A DNA stretch of 64,000 nucleotides from Gemmobacter sp034519525 (lineage in GTDB: Bacteria; Pseudomonadota; Alphaproteobacteria; Rhodobacterales; Rhodobacteraceae): positions 36,488-100,487 of the forward strand of contig JAXHOJ010000034.1 in assembly GCA_034519525.1 (NCBI GenBank). Reading direction: 5' to 3'. The position numbers and the translations under genes were made by a program. The notes beneath the pieces are model-generated. The model searched no databases, was not told the origin of the DNA, and saw nothing but the letters and a program-made list of their open reading frames with translations. Positions 48,122 through 55,130 of the stretch are shown in pieces. Within the stretch, counting starts at the first letter, position 1; each line of letters begins with the position of its first letter.

Positions 48122-48862
48122 GTGCCTGACAAGGATTGCGCCGAAGCGGTGTTGTCGGTTTTCGACCGGATCTATGTGCTGAACCTGCCGCACCGCCGCG
48201 ACCGCCGCCGCGAGATGGAGGCAGAGCTTGCCCGCATCGGCCTGTCTTTCGCGCATCCCTCTGTCACGCTGTTTCCGGCCATTGCCCCGGCGGATCCGGG
48301 CGAGTTTCCCAGCCTCGGCGCAAGGGGCTGTTTCGAAAGCCATCTGGCAATGCACCGCACCATTCTGGCCTCCGGGGCCAGGCGGGCGCTGATTCTGGAA
48401 GATGACGCCAGTTTCGCCCGCGGCTTTGCCGAACGTTTTGCCGATGCGCTGCCGGTATTGCGCGGGCACGACTGGGATCTGCTGTATTCGGTGCAGCCGG
48501 TCACGCCCCAGCCGGGCGACAGGGTGCTGGGTCACGGGCTGTTGCGCCTTTCGCCGGAACATAGCTTTCTGACCACCCATTTCCTGGGCGTCAGCCGTGC
48601 CTTTTCGGAAGCGGCAACCACCTATCTGGACAAGATGCGCACACGCCGCGCGGGTGATCCCTATGGCGGGCCCATGCATGTGGATGGCGCCTATGTCTGG
48701 ATGCGCAAGGATCTGCCCGAACTTGGCATCCTTGCCACCGAACTGCCGCTGGCTACCCAACGGTCCTCGCGCAGCGATATCGCGGGCCAGCGCCTGCACC
48801 ACCGCCTGCCGCTGCTGCGCGATGCCGTGGCGATGCTGCGCCGTCTGGGGCGGCGGGCCTGA
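48122..48862 (+). CDS. glycosyltransferase family 25 protein
   Basis: The protein of about 246 residues, starting at GTG 48122 (VPDKDCAEAVLSVFDRIYVL), fits GT25/LPS galactosyltransferases: VLNLPHRRDRRREMEAELAR near the N-terminus, GCFESHLAMHRTILASGARR, the acidic donor motif ALILEDDASF (about 96-105) and GGPMHVDGAYVWMRKD. These enzymes add sugars to lipopolysaccharide or other surface glycans. An in-frame ATG at 48059 lies within the pnp terminator and is unlikely to be used. Confidence 0.83.
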   Translation: MPDKDCAEAVLSVFDRIYVLNLPHRRDRRREMEAELARIGLSFAHPSVTLFPAIAPADPGEFPSLGARGCFESHLAMHRTILASGARRALILEDDASFARGFAERFADALPVLRGHDWDLLYSVQPVTPQPGDRVLGHGLLRLSPEHSFLTTHFLGVSRAFSEAATTYLDKMRTRRAGDPYGGPMHVDGAYVWMRKDLPELGILATELPLATQRSSRSDIAGQRLHHRLPLLRDAVAMLRRLGRRA

Positions 48863-48951
48863 CGGCAGCGACCACGCACGCGGAATCACATTATGGTAGG
48901 ATCCGCATTGAAGCCTTGCCACAACTGCACGATTCGCGATTTCTTCCAGCC

Positions 48952-49593
48952 ATGTCAAATCTGCGCAAAGACCCGCCCGCCCTGCCTTGCCCGCGCATGT
49001 CCTGCCCGCGGCTCTCCCGCCGCCATCTGCTGACAGCGGCGCTTTCCGCCGGGGCTTTGGCCGCCCTGCCCCGCCCCGTCATGGCGCAGGATGCGGCAAG
49101 CTATGTGGTGCCACCCGAACATCAGCCGATGACGCTGAACCTGATGGATGCCTATCCGCCGGGGGCGATTCTGGTCGATCCCGATGCCTTCGCGCTTTAT
49201 CTGATGCTGGATGCGCAATTTGCCATGCGGTTCACCGTCGGCATCGCCAAAGGCAATCTGTACGAGGCGGGCAATTTCACGCTGGGCGCCAAGAAAGAAT
49301 GGCCCAGCTGGACGCCGACCAAAGACATGATTGCCCGCGACCCCGAACATTATGCCCAATATGCGGATGGGATGCCGGGTGGCCCGGGCAATCCGCTGGG
49401 GGCACGGGCGCTTTATCTGTTCGATGAGGCGCGCGGCGATACCTTCCTGCGCATCCATGGCACACCCCAGCCCTGGACCATCGGCACCGCCGTTTCCAAT
49501 GGCTGTGTCCGGCTGGTGAATGAACATATCGAACTGCTGTATGATCGCGTCCATCTGGGCGCCCCGATCGTCCTTTACCCCCGCAGCATCTGA
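48952..49593 (+). CDS. L,D-transpeptidase (YkuD domain)
   Basis: An exported protein of about 213 residues. The N-terminus has a twin-arginine-like signal (LSRRHLLTAALSAGALAALP, then a cleavage site after MAQ). The YkuD catalytic motif is HGTPQPWTIGTAVSNGCVRL (about residues 167-186), with the nucleophile Cys in SNGCVR. Such enzymes form 3-3 peptidoglycan cross-links or attach proteins to peptidoglycan. Starts at 48952 or 48997 both precede the signal; I give the first with sequence-plausible spacing. Confidence 0.86.
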   Translation: MSNLRKDPPALPCPRMSCPRLSRRHLLTAALSAGALAALPRPVMAQDAASYVVPPEHQPMTLNLMDAYPPGAILVDPDAFALYLMLDAQFAMRFTVGIAKGNLYEAGNFTLGAKKEWPSWTPTKDMIARDPEHYAQYADGMPGGPGNPLGARALYLFDEARGDTFLRIHGTPQPWTIGTAVSNGCVRLVNEHIELLYDRVHLGAPIVLYPRSI

Positions 49594-49625
49594 ACACGCC
49601 CCCTTGCGGGGCGCTTTCGTCGCCA

Positions 49626-49648
49626 GTAATGTAACTTTATAACATTAC
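49626..49648 (+). promoter_or_regulatory. candidate Zur box
   Basis: GTAATGT (49626-49632) and ACATTAC (49642-49648) form a perfect 7-bp inverted repeat spaced by 9 AT-rich bases, 15 bp before the CobW-family start. The size and sequence (GTAATGT...ACATTAC) agree with alphaproteobacterial Zur sites upstream of zinc-starvation genes. Confidence 0.65.
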
Positions 49649-49663
49649 ATAGGCTGACCTCCC

Positions 49664-50866
49664 ATGACCGACCCCCGCCTTCCCGTCACCGTGCTGTCCG
49701 GCTTTCTGGGCGCCGGCAAGACCACGCTGCTGAACCACGTCCTGAACAACCGGGCGGGGCGCCGTGTTGCCGTCATCGTCAATGACATGTCCGAAGTGAA
49801 CATCGACGCCGATCTGATCCGCGAAGGCACTGAACTGTCCCGCGCCGATGAAAAGCTGGTGGAAATGACCAATGGCTGCATCTGCTGCACCCTGCGCGAC
49901 GATCTGCTGACCGAAGTGCGCAGGCTGGCCGCCGAGGGCCGGTTCGATTACCTGCTGATCGAAAGCACCGGAATTGCCGAACCGCTGCCCGTCGCCGCCA
50001 CCTTCGATTTCCGCGATGCCGAAGGCAACAGCCTGTCCGATGTCGCGCGGCTGGATACCATGGTCACGGTCGTCGATGCCATCAACCTGCTGAACGATTT
50101 CGCCAGCCATGATTTTCTGGCGGATCGCGGCGAATCCCTGGGCGAACAGGATGAGCGCACGCTGGTCAACCTGCTGACGGATCAGATCGAATTTGCCGAT
50201 GTGATCGTGCTGAACAAATGCCGGGATGCAGGCCCCCAGCGTGCGGCGGCGGCGCGCGGCATCATCCATGCGCTGAACCCCGATGCCCGCGTGATCGAAA
50301 CCGATCATTCCGTGGTCGCCCCCGAGGCGATCTTCGATACCGGCCTCTTTGATTTCGACCGGGCGCATGAACATCCGATGTGGGCGAAAGAGCTGTATGG
50401 TTTTGCCGATCACACGCCCGAAACCGAAGAATACGGCATTTCCAGCTTTGTCTACCGGGCCCGCCGCCCCTTTGATCCGGCCCGCATCCATGCCGTGCTG
50501 AATGATGACATGCCCGGGGTGATCCGCGCCAAGGGCCATTTCTGGATCGCCACCCGGCCGGATTGGGCGGCCGAATTCTCGCTGGCCGGTGCGGTGTCTT
50601 CGGTGGCGCCGCTGGGCCGCTGGTGGGCGGCCGTGCCACAGGACCGCTGGCCGCAGCACCCCGATGCCCTGCAAGAGATGCAGGCGAACTGGGCCGAACC
50701 CTGGGGCGACCGGCGGCAGGAAATCGTGTTCATCGGTGCGGGCTTCGATCAGGCCGCCCTGCGCGCCGCGCTGGATGCCGCACTCGTGCCCGCCGAAGCC
50801 TTTCGCCCGGCAGACTGGCGCGGGCTGGCCGATCCCTTCCCGCGCTGGGGGCAGGCTGCAGCATGA
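49664..50866 (+). CDS. CobW/ZigA-family GTP-binding metallochaperone
   Basis: The 400-residue G3E GTPase has P-loop GFLGAGKTTLLNH (about 13-25), the metal-binding CxCC in NGCICCTLRDDL (about 70-81), switch ESTGIAEPLPVA and the base motif VLNKC (in place of NKxD). A C-terminal CobW domain starts at about 255 (EYGISSFVYRARRPFDPAR). ZigA/YciC-like members load zinc into client enzymes during zinc limitation. The Zur-like palindrome right before the gene supports that role. Its stop overlaps the next ATG by 4 bp. Confidence 0.9.
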   Translation: MTDPRLPVTVLSGFLGAGKTTLLNHVLNNRAGRRVAVIVNDMSEVNIDADLIREGTELSRADEKLVEMTNGCICCTLRDDLLTEVRRLAAEGRFDYLLIESTGIAEPLPVAATFDFRDAEGNSLSDVARLDTMVTVVDAINLLNDFASHDFLADRGESLGEQDERTLVNLLTDQIEFADVIVLNKCRDAGPQRAAAARGIIHALNPDARVIETDHSVVAPEAIFDTGLFDFDRAHEHPMWAKELYGFADHTPETEEYGISSFVYRARRPFDPARIHAVLNDDMPGVIRAKGHFWIATRPDWAAEFSLAGAVSSVAPLGRWWAAVPQDRWPQHPDALQEMQANWAEPWGDRRQEIVFIGAGFDQAALRAALDAALVPAEAFRPADWRGLADPFPRWGQAAA

Positions 50867-51142
50867 CCCGCAACCTTGCCGCATCCCGCATCCGCTGGCG
50901 CCGGGGCAACCCGATGGCCCGCCATGATTCGCTGCCACCGCCACTGCGGCGCTGGCTGATCCATGCCGCTTTGCCCTGGAGCGCGACATCCCTGCTGCGG
51001 CTGTGGAGCCGGGCCTTGCGCGAAACCGGCAGCGAATCTGCCGCACTTCTGCGGCTGGCGCAGGCCGAACAGGCCATGCTGCGGCGCGAGGCGCCCCCGG
51101 ATCTGGGGCAAGGGCCATCCGCTGGCCGAAGCCCCGAAATGA
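50863..51142 (+). CDS. DUF6525 family small protein (probable frameshift)
   Basis: The short basic protein starts MTRNLAASRIRWRRGNPMARHDSLPPPLRRWL and matches a small Rhodobacterales family (DUF6525) with the conserved RxxxPMxxxDxLPxPLRxWL pattern (shown here in part: PMARHDSLPPPLRRWLIHAA). As written, the frame stays open far beyond the family length. A one-base shift near 51110 gives GHPLAEAPK and a TGA at 51140-51142, which restores about 93 residues. It follows the CobW gene with ATGA overlap and ends beside the convergent sRNA terminator. Function unknown. Confidence 0.65.
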
Positions 51143-51149
51143 CGACGGC

Positions 51150-51276
51150 CCAAAATGACGACGGCCCGTGGCGGGAGGAGCCACGGGCCGCAAACATTGG
51201 CGAAGCAAGGGAGGAGGAGTGCTTCGCCCGGTGTCACCCAACCCCGAGGGAGGAGGAAACGGGGCAGGGATCGCGG
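51150..51276 (-). ncRNA. CcsR/cuckoo-type sRNA array, three hairpins with CCTCCTCCC loops
   Basis: Read on the minus strand after the DUF1127 stop, three hairpins follow in tandem. Hairpin 1 spans 51264-51242 (CCCCG/CGGGG; motif at 51248-51256). Hairpin 2 spans 51228-51199 (GGCGAAGCA/TGCTTCGCC; motif at 51209-51217). Hairpin 3 spans 51190-51162 (CGGCCCGTGG/CCACGGGCCG, loop CTCCTCCCG), with TTTT at 51155-51152. The loops carry the anti-Shine-Dalgarno-like CCTCCTCCC. This is the layout of the CcsR1-4 RNAs of Rhodobacter, which are processed from a transcript starting before a DUF1127 gene (RSP_6037/CcaF1), are induced by heat and oxidative stress under RpoH sigma factors, and affect C1 and redox metabolism. 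The third copy doubles as terminator. Confidence 0.85.
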
Positions 51277-51534
51277 TCAGAGGCCGTAGGCAGCCTCATG
51301 GGCGATGTGGCGCAGCGAGGCGCGCGACATGCCAAGATCATTCAACTCGCGGTCGTTCAGCGACTGCAGCTCCCGCAGGGTGCGGGTATAGACGGTGCGA
51401 CGGTGCAGCGCGTCTTTGACGGTGGCGACCACTTTCGCCAGCAGGTCGGCCAGATTGCCGTTGGTGCGATGCGAAGAGATATAAGCCATGATTTTCAGTG
51501 CCTCTCGGGTTTCGTCGGCGTTCGGGGCATTCAT
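51277..51534 (-). CDS. DUF1127 protein upstream of CcsR RNAs (CcaF1/RSP_6037-like)
   Basis: The 85-residue protein starts MNAPNADETREALKIMAYIS and ends with the DUF1127 motif YTRTLRELQSLNDRELNDLG, then MSRASLRHIAHEAAYGL. DUF1127 proteins are small, basic and RNA-linked; in Rhodobacter the homologue in this position influences processing of the CcsR RNAs. It is directly followed by the three sRNA hairpins on the same strand, so a single transcript probably covers both. The ATG at 51534 is chosen because conservation starts there. Confidence 0.87.
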   Translation of the reverse strand: MNAPNADETREALKIMAYISSHRTNGNLADLLAKVVATVKDALHRRTVYTRTLRELQSLNDRELNDLGMSRASLRHIAHEAAYGL

Positions 51535-51555
51535 ATCCGCCCTTCTGGTGACGCT

Positions 51556-51584
51556 AACATGGGCCTTTTGCTGCAACTGCACAA
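51556..51584 (-). promoter_or_regulatory. candidate RpoH-type promoter for DUF1127-CcsR
   Basis: On the minus strand TTGTGC (51584-51579) and CCCATGTT (51563-51556) lie upstream of the DUF1127 start. The CCCATxT -10 element is characteristic of heat-shock sigma factor promoters, and the known orthologous locus is RpoHI/RpoHII dependent. The -35 match is weaker and the spacing is approximate. Confidence 0.4.
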
Positions 51585-51657
51585 TCCACCAGATCACCAA
51601 TGCTGCTATGCAGAAACTGCATGTCTGGCGGCGCCCCCACCGCCCAGGCCCATGCAG

Positions 51658-51683
51658 AAAGGCCCCGGAAACCCGGGGCCTTT
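51658..51683. terminator. bidirectional-looking terminator hairpin
   Basis: AAAGGCCCCGG and CCGGGGCCTTT form an 11-bp stem around AAAC, 37 bp after the peroxiredoxin stop in its direction of transcription. T runs are short on both sides. Confidence 0.65.
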
Positions 51684-51720
51684 CCTGATCCGTTGCCGGA
51701 AACCGTTCTGGAAAACCGGC

Positions 51721-52377
51721 TTATTTCGGCGCCTTGGCAAAGCGCAGATAGGGCAGCTTGATGTCCAGCTCACCGAACTTTTCGGTGGCCTGTTCGTTGT
51801 TCAGGCTCAGCGCCACGATCACGTCCTGACCCGGCACCCAGTTGGCCGGGGTGGCCAGCGGCACGCCATCGGTGGCCTGCACGGCATCCAGCGCCCGCAT
51901 GATCTCGGCAAAGTTGCGACCCACCGACATCGGGTAAGACATGGTCAGCCGCACCTTCTTGTCCGGCCCGATGATGTAGACGGTCCGCACGGTGGCGGTA
52001 TTGGCCGGCGTGCGGCCTTCGGTCGGCAGATAGAAATCCGCGGGCAGCATGTCAAAAGCCTTCGACACGGTCAGCGAGGTATCGTCGATGATCGGGAAAT
52101 CGGCCGGTGCACCGCCGAAGGCTTCGATATCGCGCTTCCACTTCTGATGCTCTGCCACCGAATCGACGGAAACGCCGATCACCTTGGTGTTGCGCTTGGC
52201 AAATTCCGGCACCAGCTGCGCCACGGCGCCGAATTCGGTGGTGCAGACCGGCGTGAAATCGCGCGGATGGCTGAACACGATGCCATAGCTGTCGCCCAGC
52301 CATTCATGAAAGCTGATCGTACCCGCCGTCGAATCGGCGGTAAAATCGGGGGCAACGTCGTTGATACGGATGGACAT
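51721..52377 (-). CDS. 1-Cys peroxiredoxin (Prx6 type)
   Basis: The 218-residue enzyme reduces hydroperoxides. The peroxidatic Cys is in HPRDFTPVCTTEFGAV (about residue 45), and the Prx6-type C-terminal domain (GRNFAEIMRALDAVQATDGV, TPANWVPGQDVIV) gives the length typical of the 1-Cys group. AGGAG precedes the ATG at 52377. It is divergent from the sulfotransferase over 219 bp, which contain a nested inverted repeat. Confidence 0.92.
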   Translation of the reverse strand: MSIRINDVAPDFTADSTAGTISFHEWLGDSYGIVFSHPRDFTPVCTTEFGAVAQLVPEFAKRNTKVIGVSVDSVAEHQKWKRDIEAFGGAPADFPIIDDTSLTVSKAFDMLPADFYLPTEGRTPANTATVRTVYIIGPDKKVRLTMSYPMSVGRNFAEIMRALDAVQATDGVPLATPANWVPGQDVIVALSLNNEQATEKFGELDIKLPYLRFAKAPK

Positions 52378-52402
52378 GCTGAAACTCCTGCACGCGGTTC
52401 GA

Positions 52403-52428
52403 TTCTGTCTCTAGATAGACAAACAGAA
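52403..52428. promoter_or_regulatory. nested inverted repeats upstream of the peroxiredoxin, candidate operator
   Basis: TTCTGT (52403-52408) and ACAGAA (52423-52428) are inverted repeats, and within them TGTCT (52406-52410) and AGACA (52417-52421) flank CTAGAT. The site is about 26-50 bp upstream of the peroxiredoxin start codon, where a promoter would lie. A redox regulator site is a guess from context only. Confidence 0.35.
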
Positions 52429-52596
52429 CGATGTTTTCACCCTGCCGCAGTGCCGCAGCCGAAATAAGACCACTGATCCGGCTTGCCCCGTGCAAGGCGA
52501 ATACTGTTCCACAGGCGCGATCCGCCGCAGAAAGGCTCTGCGGTTTACCCGGGCCAAAGGGGCTGCTAACCAAGGCCATCCCGATCCGAGGCCGCC

Positions 52597-53376
52597 ATGC
52601 TGCACCCCAACCGCCATTTCAGCCCGTTCAAACTGTTCCTGGATCGGGGCAGCCGCACCGCGCTGATGCTGAACCCCAAGGTGCTGACCACCTTCACCCG
52701 GCAATGGCTGTCAGACGGGTTCCGCGATCATCGCGGGCTGGCCGATCCGTCAGACGGGCGCTGGCGCCTGCTGTCGGTGCCGCGGCGCTTTCCCATCGCA
52801 CCTTTGCGCGATTACTGGGCCTTTGTCCGGGCGCCCGGTGATTTCGAAACCTTTGCCTTCGTGCGCAACCCCTATGGGCGTCTGGCCTCGGCCTGGAAGA
52901 ACAAGTTCCTCGATGGCCACCACCGCAGCCCCGATGGCGCCGACGCCGCCTATGCAAGGTCGATGCGCAAGCACGAACTGCCGCCGCTGCGCGCCTTTGC
53001 CCGGGCGCAGGGCCTGCCGGGTGGAGCGCCCAACACGCTGATCCCGTTCGAAACCTTCCTGCGCTATGCTGCCTCGCAACCCGAAGGCCAGCGCGATCAC
53101 CACTGGGACAGCCAGTCCACCGTGCTGATGTGCGACCGGCTGCACTATACCCGCATTTTCCGCATCGAAACCGATCTGGAAGAGGGGTTCCTGACGCTGG
53201 GCGCAAGGCTTGGCTTCCCCGAGCCTTGGGTGCACGCCCGGATGGATCACCGCCCGAACAGGTCGAAACGCCAGGCCGAAACCTATACGCCCGAACTGGC
53301 CGAACTGGCCCGCCAGCTGATCGGGCAGGATCTGGCGCGCTTTGGCTATGATCCCGAAAGCTGGCGCGCCTTCTGA
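52597..53376 (+). CDS. sulfotransferase family protein
   Basis: The 259-residue protein resembles the sulfotransferase 2 (carbohydrate sulfotransferase) family. The 3'-phosphate-binding motif is FAFVRNPYGRLASAWKNKFL (about residues 86-105), followed by FETFLRYAASQP and a late HRPNRSKR. The usual 5'-phosphosulfate loop near the N-terminus is poorly matched (LMLNPKVLTTFTRQWL). It may sulfate surface glycans; the acceptor is unknown. It is a single gene with no PAPS-synthesis genes nearby. Confidence 0.78.
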   Translation: MLHPNRHFSPFKLFLDRGSRTALMLNPKVLTTFTRQWLSDGFRDHRGLADPSDGRWRLLSVPRRFPIAPLRDYWAFVRAPGDFETFAFVRNPYGRLASAWKNKFLDGHHRSPDGADAAYARSMRKHELPPLRAFARAQGLPGGAPNTLIPFETFLRYAASQPEGQRDHHWDSQSTVLMCDRLHYTRIFRIETDLEEGFLTLGARLGFPEPWVHARMDHRPNRSKRQAETYTPELAELARQLIGQDLARFGYDPESWRAF

Positions 53377-53462
53377 CCTGCATTTGATCAAATGCAGTCG
53401 CAAACAGGCTTGCAAGGCTGCGCCCGAAGGTCCACCCTCCCGCCCAAAGCCGGAGGTTTACC

Positions 53463-54923
53463 ATGATCGAGAAACGCGAATTCTACATCAACGGCGCCTG
53501 GGTTGCGCCGCTGGAGCCCCGCGACTGCGCGGTGATCGACCCCTCGACCGAAGAGCCCTGCGCCGTGATCTCGCTGGGGTCTGCTGCCGATTGCGACCGC
53601 GCGGTGGCCGCCGCCAAGGCCGCCTTCCCCGCCTGGGCCGCCACGCCCCCCGCCGAACGCCGCGCCGTGGTGGAGCGCATCCTGGCCCAATATGAACAGC
53701 GGGCCGAAGAAATGGCACAGGCGATCAGCCTGGAAATGGGCGCGCCGATCAAGCTGGCCCGCGAAAGCCAGGCCCCCTGCCTGCCCTGGCATCTGAAGAA
53801 CTTCCTGACCGCGTTTGATCAGATCGAATGGGTCCGCCCGCTCGGCCCCCATGCCCCCAATGACCGCATCGCGCTGGAGCCGATCGGGGTGGTGGGTCTC
53901 ATCACGCCGTGGAACTGGCCGATGAATCAGGTCACGCTCAAGGTGATCCCGGCGCTGCTGGCCGGTTGCCCCTGCGTGCTGAAACCATCCGAGGAATCGC
54001 CGCTGTCCTCGATGCTGTTTGCCGAATTCTGCCATGATGCAGGCGTGCCTGCGGGCGTGTTCAATCTGGTGAACGGCGATGGCATGGGCGTGGGCACGCC
54101 GCCTGTCCGAACACCCGGATGTCGAGATGATTTCCTTCACCGGCTCCACCCGCGGCGGGCCGCGCCATCAGCAAGGCCGCCGCCGAAACGCTGAAGCGCG
54201 TGACGCTGGAACTGGGCGGCAAGGGCGCCAACCTGATCTTTGCCGATGCCGATGACCGCGCGGTGGAACGCGGCGTGCGCCACATGATGAACAACTCGGG
54301 CCAGTCCTGCAACGCACCGTCGCGGATGCTGGTCGAACGCTCTGTCTATGACCGCGCGGTGGAAAAGGCCGCCGAAATTGCCGCCTCCATCCCGGTCGGC
54401 CCCGCGTCGCAGGATGGCCCGCATATCGGCCCGGTGGTGAACAAGCGCCAGTGGGACCAGATTCAGGGCTATATCCAGAAGGGCATCGACGAAGGCGCGC
54501 GGCTGGTGGCCGGGCGGCCTTGGCCTGCCCGAACATCTGAACCGCGGCTTCTTCGTGAAACCCACGGTCTTTGCCGATGTGAAACCCGGCATGACCATCG
54601 AACGCGAAGAAATCTTCGGCCCCGTGCTGTCGATCATCCCCTTCGACACGGAAGAAGAGGCCGTGCGCATCGCCAATGATACGCCCTATGGCCTGACAAA
54701 CTATGTGCAGTCGCAGGATGGGGCCCGCCGCAACCGGCTGGCCCGCCAGCTGCGCGCCGGCATGGTGGAAATGAACGGCAAATCCCGCGCCGCAGGTTCG
54801 CCTTTTGGCGGGGTCAAGGCCTCGGGCCGCGCCCGCGAAGGCGGCCATTGGGGCATCGAGGAGTTTCTGGAGGCCAAGGCCATTTCCGGCTGGGATTCCG
54901 CGCTGGATACCGCCGCCGAATAA
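53463..54923 (+). CDS. NAD(P)-dependent aldehyde dehydrogenase (three frameshifts)
   Basis: An enzyme of about 487 residues. GVVGLITPWNWPMNQVTLKV (cofactor/substrate start) and KPSEESPLS are in the first frame. Breaks near 54100 and 54157 surround HPDVEMISFTGST and ISKAAAETLKRV. Then come the catalytic Glu in VTLELGGKGANLIF and the catalytic Cys in NNSGQSCNAPSRML. A break near 54517 precedes GLPEHLNRGFFVKPTVFADV, EEIFGPVLSIIPF and the C-terminal SPFGGVKASGRAREGG. CGGAGG precedes the ATG at 53463. The specific aldehyde is not predictable. The 207 bp after it up to the AI-2E-family gene contain no gene I can support. Confidence 0.88.
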
Positions 54924-55130
54924 CACGGCAACCCAGCGGCAGGGGCAAGGCGCAGTCAGCGCCCCCCCTGCCGATCAACCTTCGGGCGCGGCCACCATCA
55001 GGCCGCGCCCCACGCGGGCACGGGTCGAACCGCACGAAGCCCGCCAGCAACCGCCAGAAAATCACAGTCCCGGCGGGAACCGCACCTCTGCTGTCTGCGT
55101 TGCTCTCGGCCTCTCTTCATCCGGTGCCCC

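Noticed and set aside
51199..51264. Degenerate CRISPR-like or tandem repeat array
   Set aside because: The repeated unit is the GGGAGGAGG loop inside unrelated stems, which is the CcsR sRNA pattern, not repeats with spacers.
50863..52467. Single long protein running from DUF6525 through the sRNA locus
   Set aside because: The open frame crosses a terminator hairpin, antisense DUF1127 and peroxiredoxin; it is an effect of GC content plus a likely frameshift.
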